Source: Methylobacterium sp. J-030 (GTDB lineage Bacteria > Pseudomonadota > Alphaproteobacteria > Rhizobiales > Beijerinckiaceae). From it: a stretch of 39,236 bases of DNA. How positions within the stretch are numbered: the stretch's first letter is position 1; each line of letters opens with the position of its first letter. Positions 33,115 through 39,236 of this stretch are shown here, one piece after another. The translations under genes were made by a program, and so were the position numbers. The stretch is taken from assembly GCF_022829545.1 (NCBI RefSeq), contig NZ_JAKSYM010000277.1, positions 1 to 39,236 of the forward strand, read 5' to 3'. Below the pieces are notes generated by a model, which saw only the letters and a program-made list of their open reading frames with translations, had not been told where the DNA came from and searched no databases.

Positions 33115-35849
33115 ACAGCACCCTCGTTCGGGCCGGCCGCGACGGCCCGGTAGATCCGGTCGGGCGCGAACGGCGTCGCGGTAAGCCGTGCCCCGGTCGC
33201 GTCGCGGATCGCGTTTCCGAGCGCCGCTGCGACCGGATTGAACGGCGATTCGCTCATCGATTTCGCGCCGAGCGGACCGACGCTGTCGTAGGTCTCGGCG
33301 AACAGGACCTGCGTGTCCGGCACGTCGGCGCAGGTCGGAATGTGGTAGTCGCGAAACGCCTGCGTGATCACCCGGCCCTCGGAATCGATCCGGAAATCCT
33401 CGTAGAGCGCGGCGCCGATTGCCTGCGCGACGCCGCCCTCGACCTGGCCGCGGCACTGTATCGGATTGATGAGGCGCCCCGCATCGGCGGCGTGGACGCT
33501 CCGGAGAATGCGTACCTCCCCGGTCTCCGGGCGGACGGCGACCCGGAAGGCCTGGACGTTGAACGACACCGAGCGCGGGCTGCCATCGGCGCGGCCGTCT
33601 GCCGCGAGCGGCGCGAGCGCAGCGAGTGCGAGCGGGCCGTGCGGGGTCTGGACCGCGTCGCCGGCGAGGTGGCACTGCTCGGTCGCCGAGCCCGACAGCT
33701 CGGCCGCGCGGGCAAGGATCCGGTCCGCCAGGGCCTCGGCGGCGCGCTGCACCGCGAGGCCGCCGACCACGGTGCCGGTGCTGCCATAGGCACCGGTATC
33801 GTGCGCGACCGCGTCCGTGTCGGCGCCGAGGATCCGCACGCGGTCGGGATCGGCGCGTAACGCCGAGGCCGCGATCTGGCGATGCACCGTGCTGGTACCG
33901 TTGCCGAACTCGGCGGTGCCCACCCGGGTGCAGTAGGTGCCGTCGGTCTCCAGGCTCACCCGGGCGTCGGCGACGTGGCCCCGGGGCGGGATCGTGTCGA
34001 TCATCGCCATCGCCATGCCGGTCCCGGCACGCCAGCCCGGCTCCGCCTCGGGCCCGGGATCGCTCCGCAGCGCCGCCTCCACCAGATCCAGGCACTGGTC
34101 GAGCCCGTAGCTGCCGAACACCACATCGTGCGGCTCCAGGCTGTTCGACACCATGGCGTCGCCCGGCTTCACGGCGTTCAGGCGGCGCAGCGCGAACGGA
34201 TCCACGCCGAGACGCCGGGCGATCTCGTCCAGGGCGGATTCGAGGGCGAAGATCGTCTGGCTCAGGCCGTAGCCCCGGAAGGCGCCGGACGGCACCGTGT
34301 GGGTGTGGACCGCGCGCCCCGTGACCCTTTTGTTCGGGCAGGCATAGGCGGCCAGCACCTCGTTGCAGCCGTGGTGGATCACCCCGCCCGCATGATTACC
34401 GTAGGCGCCGGTATCGGACAGGACGTCGAGGTCGAGGGCCGTGAGCGTCCCGTCCCGGCGGGCGCCGACCGTCACGGTGACCCGCATCGGGTGGCGGGTC
34501 GTGGTCGCGATGAACTGCTCCTGCCGGGTCAGCTCCCAGCGCACCGGCCGGCCGGTGCGGAGCACCGCCAGGGCGACGAGGTCTTCGGTCAGCATCTCCT
34601 GCTTGCCGCCGAAGCCGCCGCCGACCCGCCCGCCGACGACGCGCACCGCGTCCCGCTCCAGGCCGAACAGGTCGCATAGGGCATCGCGGGTCAGGAACGG
34701 CACTTGGCTGCTGGTACGCAGCGTCAGGCGGCCGTCCGCATCGCGCCAGCCGATGCAACCGTGGGTCTCCAGCGCCGCGTGCTGGAGGCGCTGGGACAGG
34801 AAAGACTCCGTATAGACGATGTCGGCCGACGCGAGCCCCGCCGCGAGGTCGCCGACCTCGCCGCGGACCTCGGCGGCGAGGTTCGGGTGTCGGCCGAGCG
34901 GCGGCGCGTCGGCGCCGGGATCGTCGCGGGGATCGTGGACCCGCGGCGCATCGTCTTCGAGGGCGCGGTCCGGATCGAGCTGCGCGGGTCGGGTCTCGTA
35001 GGTCACCCGCAGGGCCCGGCAGCCGGCCTCGGCGACCGCCTCGGTCTCGGCGACCACGGCGGCGACCCGTTGGCCGACGAAGCGCAGGATCGGGTCGAGT
35101 ACGCGCGTGTCGGCGGCATCGTCCCGGGGATCCTGGTGGCGACCGGTGGAGAAGCGGCCTGTCGGCGCGTCCGCATGGGTGAGGACCGTGACGACGCCGG
35201 GCATCGCCAAGGCCGCCGTGGGGTCGATCGCCACGACGCGGGCATGGGCATGCGGCGAGCGCAGCACTTTGAGGTGGAGCGTATCGCCGGGCGGGAGGTC
35301 GAGCGTGAAGGCTGCCCGTCCGGAGACCACCTGCGCCGCCGCGGGGGCGGGCACGTTCCGCCCGACCGGATCGCCGTCTTCCGGTCCGTCGGCCACGTGG
35401 CGGATCCCCGCAACGGCATCGCGGATCGCGCGATAGCCGGTGCAGCGGCAGAGATTGCCCTTCAGCGCGGTGCCCAGATCCCGCCGCTGGCCCTGGTCCA
35501 GGGATGCTGCGGTCATGATCATGCCGGACGTGCAGAAGCCGCATTGGAAACCCTGGGCGGCCAGGAACGCGGCCTGCATCGGATGCATCGCGTCGGGCGA
35601 CGCGCCGCCCGGCCGGCAGGGGCCGGCGAGTCCTTCGATGGTGGTCACGCCACGGCCCTCGGCGCGGAACGCCGGGATCAGGCAGCTATGGACCGGCTCA
35701 CCGTCGAGATGGACCGTGCAGGCACCGCAATCACCCGCGTCGCAACCCGTTTTGACGCCGAACCAACCAGCCTCGCGCAGGTAGGTACGCAGGCACTGAC
35801 CTGGCCGCGGCTCCGCCATGTGCGGGGTCCCGTTGATCGTCAGATGCAT
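33111..35849 (-). CDS. Fused [2Fe-2S]/molybdopterin dehydrogenase, probable xanthine dehydrogenase
   Basis: A 912-residue fusion. The N-terminal 160 residues hold two [2Fe-2S] clusters: C-D-A-G-D-C-G-A-C with a later C near 60, then C-G-F-C near 100 and C-R-C near 135. The rest is the molybdopterin-binding part, with [11 protein letters not shown] near residue 410, S-G-A-F-R-G-Y-G near 520, and a late G-A-K-S-M-S-E-S-P, where the Glu fits the catalytic base. Xanthine dehydrogenases often split these parts; here they are joined as in Desulfovibrio aldehyde oxidoreductase. Substrate is inferred as hypoxanthine/xanthine from the permease and uricase neighbours. It overlaps the FAD gene by 10 bases, with AGGAGGG before the ATG. 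No XdhC-type insertase gene is nearby. Confidence 0.88.
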   Translation of the reverse strand: MHLTINGTPHMAEPRPGQCLRTYLREAGWFGVKTGCDAGDCGACTVHLDGEPVHSCLIPAFRAEGRGVTTIEGLAGPCRPGGASPDAMHPMQAAFLAAQGFQCGFCTSGMIMTAASLDQGQRRDLGTALKGNLCRCTGYRAIRDAVAGIRHVADGPEDGDPVGRNVPAPAAAQVVSGRAAFTLDLPPGDTLHLKVLRSPHAHARVVAIDPTAALAMPGVVTVLTHADAPTGRFSTGRHQDPRDDAADTRVLDPILRFVGQRVAAVVAETEAVAEAGCRALRVTYETRPAQLDPDRALEDDAPRVHDPRDDPGADAPPLGRHPNLAAEVRGEVGDLAAGLASADIVYTESFLSQRLQHAALETHGCIGWRDADGRLTLRTSSQVPFLTRDALCDLFGLERDAVRVVGGRVGGGFGGKQEMLTEDLVALAVLRTGRPVRWELTRQEQFIATTTRHPMRVTVTVGARRDGTLTALDLDVLSDTGAYGNHAGGVIHHGCNEVLAAYACPNKRVTGRAVHTHTVPSGAFRGYGLSQTIFALESALDEIARRLGVDPFALRRLNAVKPGDAMVSNSLEPHDVVFGSYGLDQCLDLVEAALRSDPGPEAEPGWRAGTGMAMAMIDTIPPRGHVADARVSLETDGTYCTRVGTAEFGNGTSTVHRQIAASALRADPDRVRILGADTDAVAHDTGAYGSTGTVVGGLAVQRAAEALADRILARAAELSGSATEQCHLAGDAVQTPHGPLALAALAPLAADGRADGSPRSVSFNVQAFRVAVRPETGEVRILRSVHAADAGRLINPIQCRGQVEGGVAQAIGAALYEDFRIDSEGRVITQAFRDYHIPTCADVPDTQVLFAETYDSVGPLGAKSMSESPFNPVAAALGNAIRDATGARLTATPFAPDRIYRAVAAGPNEGAV

Positions 35850-36670
35850 CGGTCGCCCTCCTTCAAGGCGTCGCGGATCTCCAAGGCGAGGAGACCGGTG
35901 ACGTGACGCCGCCAGTCGGGCCGGCCGTGGACGTCGTCGTAGTAGAGCGCCTCGGGGATCGCGGTGGCCAGCGCCGTGGCGAGGTTCGCATCGTTCGGAA
36001 GGGCGTCGAAGGCGAGGCGGATCGGCCGGCGCACCGCGGCCGTCACGGTGAGCGCGATGGTACCGTCCGCGTGCCGCGTGCCGATCAGGAGCGCACCCGA
36101 CCGGCCCGCCGGACTCAGGCTGATGCGCCGGAACGCCGTCCGCCGCGCCAGCGCCTCCGGTGAGAACCGGAGGCTGCGCAGAATCTCGCCAGGGCGCAGG
36201 GCGTTGCGCCGGGGGCCGAGCACGAAATCCGTCGCGGGCAGGTCCCGCTCAGCCCCATCGGCGGACCAGATCGTGCAATGCGCGTCAAGCGCGACGGCCA
36301 GCGCAGTCATCGGTCCGGCGGGAAGAGCGAGGCAGAGATTGCCGCCGACGGTCGCGGTGTTCCAGATCTTGAACGAGCCGAGGAGCGCCCGGCAGCATTG
36401 CCCGATCAGGGGTGCCGCGCTCCATGCGGGTGGGAGATCGAGCCGGTCGAGCTGCGCTAGCGTGCAGGTGGCCGCGAGCGTCAGGCCTTCGGCTCCGATC
36501 GCGTGCGGGGGCCAGCCGAGACTGACGAGGTCGACGAGGCGGCGCGTGCCCGGCTGCGGCTCGGAGAACAGCCACGTCCCGCCCGCGAGGCACGCATCCC
36601 CCTCCCGCCAGACCGGCAACTGGCACCGGGTCCGGGGCCGGAGAACGGTCTCGACGGTGTTGAGATCCAT
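35840..36670 (-). CDS. FAD-binding subunit of the molybdenum dehydrogenase
   Basis: A 276-residue FAD-binding domain of the molybdopterin dehydrogenase (CoxM/XdhB-type) family. Flavin-binding signatures are C-L-A-G-G-T-W-L near residue 28 and [15 protein letters not shown] near 104, with the C-terminal domain shared by CO dehydrogenase flavoproteins. It passes electrons from the Fe-S clusters to NAD or another acceptor. It is first in a three-gene minus-strand operon (FAD, Fe-S/Mo, permease) with overlapping ends, and divergent from the uricase gene. Confidence 0.88.
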   Translation of the reverse strand: MDLNTVETVLRPRTRCQLPVWREGDACLAGGTWLFSEPQPGTRRLVDLVSLGWPPHAIGAEGLTLAATCTLAQLDRLDLPPAWSAAPLIGQCCRALLGSFKIWNTATVGGNLCLALPAGPMTALAVALDAHCTIWSADGAERDLPATDFVLGPRRNALRPGEILRSLRFSPEALARRTAFRRISLSPAGRSGALLIGTRHADGTIALTVTAAVRRPIRLAFDALPNDANLATALATAIPEALYYDDVHGRPDWRRHVTGLLALEIRDALKEGDRCI

Positions 36671-36823
36671 ACCGGGTCGCCGATCTGACGGGGGACGTTT
36701 CGCGCTCGCACTATGCGTGCCGGTGCGCAGGGGCGGTCAAGCCGGTCCGCGCGTGTCAGGCTTGGCCCGGCGCCGGTTCCCACCTTAAGCTCGGCACCCG
36801 TTCAGCCTTACCTGGAGACCGCC
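36671..36823. promoter_or_regulatory. Divergent region between the dehydrogenase operon and uricase
   Basis: 153 bases that must hold the promoters of both divergent transcripts. Shared control by a purine-responsive regulator would be expected, but I see no clear operator palindrome, and no regulator gene lies nearby. Confidence 0.4.
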
Positions 36824-37666
36824 ATGCCGCTGATCGCCGCGCGCTACGGAAAGGAACGCGTCCGCGTGCTGCGGCTCGTCCGCGAAGGGGATCATCACAT
36901 CCCGCGCGAACTGACGCTGTCGGTGATGCTGACCGGGGCCTTCGACGCCGCCTGGACGGAGGGCGACAACCGGGCCTCCATCGCCACCGACAGCGTGAAG
37001 AACATCGTCAACGTGACGGCGGCCCGGAACCCCGCCCTCGACGCGGAAGCATTCGTCACCGCGTTGGCCAAGGTACTGCTCGACACCTACCCACAGATCG
37101 ACACGGTCGCGATCGAAGCCGAGGAGACCCGGTGGCGGCGCCACGCGGTCGAGGGCGTCCCGCACGGCCACACCTTCACCCGGGACGGCAACGGCTACGG
37201 CTTCGTGGTGCTGGCCGCCGACCGAACCGGATCCAGCCTGCGCTCGGGCCTGCGCGGCTTCACCTTCATGAAGACCACCCAGTCGGGCTGGACCGGCTTC
37301 GTCGATGACCGGTACCGCACCCTGCCCGACGCGACCGACCGGATCGCCGCTACCAGCATGGATGCGACGTGGTCTTGGTCGGCGACGCCGTCCGATTATG
37401 AAATCCTGAATGCTCGAATCCTCGCCATCCTGCTCAGGGTCTTCGGGACGACGTACAGCCGGGGCATCCAGGATAGCATGTACCGGATGGGCGAGGCCGC
37501 GCTCGCGGAGGTGCCGGAACTCGCCGACATCGCCTTTGTGATGCCGAACAAACACTATCTGCCGATCGACCTCAGGCCGTTCGGGCTGGATCACGCCAAT
37601 GCCATCTTCCAGCCGACCGACGAGCCGTACGGTCGGATCGAGGCGACGATCGGCCGCCGTGGGTGA
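36824..37666 (+). CDS. Urate oxidase (uricase)
   Basis: A 280-residue cofactor-free urate oxidase that converts urate to 5-hydroxyisourate. Family features are R-Y-G-K-E-R-V-R-V near residue 6 (Lys of the catalytic dyad in G-K), T-D-S-V-K-N-I-V near 61 (the catalytic Thr-Asp segment), H-G-H-T-F near 112, G-L-R-G-F-T-F-M-K-T-T-Q-S-G-W-T-G-F near 143-160, and F-V-M-P-N-K-H near 238. Length is slightly short of the 300 usual for eukaryotes, normal for bacteria. The ATG at 36824 has GGAG 8 bases upstream. An upstream open frame starting at 36713 adds nothing conserved. No transthyretin-like hydrolase or OHCU decarboxylase is in the window. Confidence 0.95.
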   Translation: MPLIAARYGKERVRVLRLVREGDHHIPRELTLSVMLTGAFDAAWTEGDNRASIATDSVKNIVNVTAARNPALDAEAFVTALAKVLLDTYPQIDTVAIEAEETRWRRHAVEGVPHGHTFTRDGNGYGFVVLAADRTGSSLRSGLRGFTFMKTTQSGWTGFVDDRYRTLPDATDRIAATSMDATWSWSATPSDYEILNARILAILLRVFGTTYSRGIQDSMYRMGEAALAEVPELADIAFVMPNKHYLPIDLRPFGLDHANAIFQPTDEPYGRIEATIGRRG

Positions 37667-37983
37667 CCAGCCGCAGGGCGTGGCGCCGCGGCTCGGTAGC
37701 GGATTGCGGCGAACACGGTAGATGCTGCAGCATGACAAGTGCGTGATCAATACAATCTCCGGCTGAATCGTTCGTGTTGTTCTCGTCTATAGCGAGCGAC
37801 AGCTGTCAGGCTTCTATCCTTTAACGCGAGCGTAACGGGCGCAGGACTATAGAAAGTTGCTGCGCCTTTGGGAGGTCGACGCCACGTACGTGACCCGAAC
37901 CAGGGTCGTACCGCGGCGGACGTTCCCTCCTGATGCGAACGCGCGTGCCCTCGACGGGCTCGGCCCTGCACTCGGAGAGAACG
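37667..37983 (+). other. Region between uricase and the chemotaxis gene
   Basis: 317 bases. It contains a 12-bp palindrome ATGCTGCAGCAT (37722-37733) and an AT-richer stretch around 37740-37860 that may hold the promoter of the chemotaxis gene. No gene is supported; a plus-strand open frame from 37857 is out of frame with the chemotaxis protein and shows no features. Confidence 0.45.
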
Positions 37984-39236
37984 ATGTTGGCGCGCTTGAC
38001 GGGGCGACGGGATCAGAATGCCAAGCTTGCTGCCCTGAGCCGCTCACTGGCCACGATCGAGTTCGCGTTGGACGGCACCATCCTGGATGCCAATCCGAAC
38101 TTCCTGGCCGCCATGGGCTACACCCTGGGTGAGATCCAGGGGCGTCACCACAGCCTGTTCATGGAGCCCACGCTGCGGGACAGCGCGACTTACCGGCAGT
38201 TCTGGGAACGTCTCCGGCAAGGCGAATTTCAGACCGCCGAGTACAAGCGCATCGCGAAGGGCGGACGCGAGGTCTGGATCCAGGCAACCTACAACCCGGT
38301 GCTCAACGCGACGGGAAAGCCGGTCAAGATCGTCAAGTTCGCCACCGATATCACCGCCGAGAAACTGCACGCCCTCGATCTCGAAGGGCAGATCAAGGCG
38401 CTCCATCGCTCGCAGGCGGTGATCGCCTTCACGCTCGACGGCACGATCGTGAGCGCCAACCAGAATTTCCTCGACGCCGTGGGCTATCGGCTCGACGAAA
38501 TCGTCGGCTGCCACCACAGCCTGTTCGTTGGCGAGGGTGAGCGTTCGGGGGAGGATTATCGGGCGTTCTGGAGGGCCCTCGGTCGCGGCGAGTACCAGTC
38601 CGGCGCGTTCAAGCGCGTCGCCAAGGGCGGTCGCGCAGTCTGGATCCAGGCGACCTACAATCCGATCACCGACGAGGCGGGGCGGCCCATCCGGGTCGTC
38701 AAGTTCGCAACCGATATCACCGCAGAGGTGAACGAACGCGCACGCCGGGCCGAGATCCAGAAGGCGGTCGGCGACGAACTCGATGCGATCGGCGGCGCCG
38801 TCTCGGACGTGAGCCGGCAGACCCAGGAGGCGGCTCAGACCGTGGGCCAGGTCACGCAGGATATCAGGTCCATGGCGACAGGCTCGGAGCAGCTTTCGCT
38901 CTCCGTTAACGAGATCAGCCAGCAGGTGAGCCACGCGGCGATTATCGCCGGACAGGCCGTCGACCAGGCCGCGCGCACGGGCGAGATCGTGGCCGGGCTG
39001 AGTGCGCAGGCCACGCAGATCGGCGACGTGGTCGGCCTGATCTCCGGCATCGCTGCCCAGACCAATCTGCTGGCGCTGAACGCCACGATCGAGGCAGCCC
39101 GCGCGGGTGACGCCGGGCGCGGCTTCGCGGTGGTCGCCAGCGAGGTGAAGACCCTGGCGCTGCAGACCGGCCGGGCCACCGACGAAATTCGCGGACAGAT
39201 CGCCGCAAGCCAGGCGACGACCCGGAACGCCGTGGA
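37984..39236 (+). CDS. Methyl-accepting chemotaxis protein with two PAS domains (partial)
   Basis: The gene runs off the right edge; about 417 residues are seen. No membrane segment or signal peptide precedes the sensors, so it is probably a cytoplasmic receptor. Two tandem PAS domains, about residues 20-135 and 140-258, are close copies: each has L-D-G-T-I, N-x-N-F-L, the H-H-S-L-F turn, and ends W-I-Q-A-T-Y-N-P then K-F-A-T-D-I-T-A-E. The signalling domain follows, with the highly conserved hairpin core [20 protein letters not shown] beginning near 357. The PAS pair may bind haem or flavin; the ligand is unknown. The ATG at 37984 has GGAG 7 bases upstream. Confidence 0.92.
   Translation, partial: MLARLTGRRDQNAKLAALSRSLATIEFALDGTILDANPNFLAAMGYTLGEIQGRHHSLFMEPTLRDSATYRQFWERLRQGEFQTAEYKRIAKGGREVWIQATYNPVLNATGKPVKIVKFATDITAEKLHALDLEGQIKALHRSQAVIAFTLDGTIVSANQNFLDAVGYRLDEIVGCHHSLFVGEGERSGEDYRAFWRALGRGEYQSGAFKRVAKGGRAVWIQATYNPITDEAGRPIRVVKFATDITAEVNERARRAEIQKAVGDELDAIGGAVSDVSRQTQEAAQTVGQVTQDIRSMATGSEQLSLSVNEISQQVSHAAIIAGQAVDQAARTGEIVAGLSAQATQIGDVVGLISGIAAQTNLLALNATIEAARAGDAGRGFAVVASEVKTLALQTGRATDEIRGQIAASQATTRNAV

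Noticed and set aside
38044..38934. A 296-residue open frame antisense to the chemotaxis protein
   Set aside because: The plus-strand frame encodes two PAS domains and the receptor signalling core; the antisense repeats only reflect the two PAS copies.

Overview
The window looks like chromosomal DNA of a high-GC alphaproteobacterium, most likely a Methylobacterium or close relative. The evidence is the order accC, aat, DUF2155 gene, NDUFA12 gene, then a long B12-dependent ribonucleotide reductase (nrdJ) with strongly G/C-ending codons. Taxonomy is inferred from gene content and codon use only.

Layout. 1-6391 is housekeeping: the end of accC, aat, a secreted DUF2155 protein, the complex I accessory subunit NDUFA12 and nrdJ. 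From about 6368 to 18449 an integrated mobile element of about 12 kb sits inside the last codons of nrdJ. It has replaced the nrdJ tail with its own recoded copy, which encodes the same C-G-S-T-T-G-C-S ending. The original tail and the likely native terminator lie at the far side, at 18447-18533.

The element has two parts. The first is a tightly overlapping six-gene operon (6683-15330): three large tyrosine-recombinase-like proteins (one lacking key catalytic residues), two small related coiled-coil proteins and a RecD2-like helicase. The second is AT-richer cargo: a CD-NTase with an AGS-C sensor domain and a SLATT membrane effector, a minimal CBASS anti-phage pair. A small serine recombinase lies near the right end. 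The six-gene module using the nrdJ 3' end as attachment site, with a defence cargo, is the best candidate for an undescribed system here.

18653-23707 holds a catalase-like haem protein, a secreted MRJP/SMP-30-type protein, a secreted alpha/beta hydrolase, and a winged-helix-like gene next to a VIT-family metal transporter. The start codon of the winged-helix-like gene lies in a 17-bp perfect inverted repeat.

24132-31761 is a high-affinity K+ uptake operon: small ORF, kdpF, kdpA, small ORF, kdpB, kdpC, kdpD. No kdpE follows.

31774-37666 is a purine-catabolism cluster. A FAD subunit, a fused Fe-S/molybdopterin dehydrogenase and an NCS2 purine permease are on the minus strand, diverging from a uricase on the plus strand. 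Together they would import purine, oxidise it to urate and open the urate ring. The window ends inside a double-PAS methyl-accepting chemotaxis protein. No rRNA, tRNA or CRISPR array was seen.
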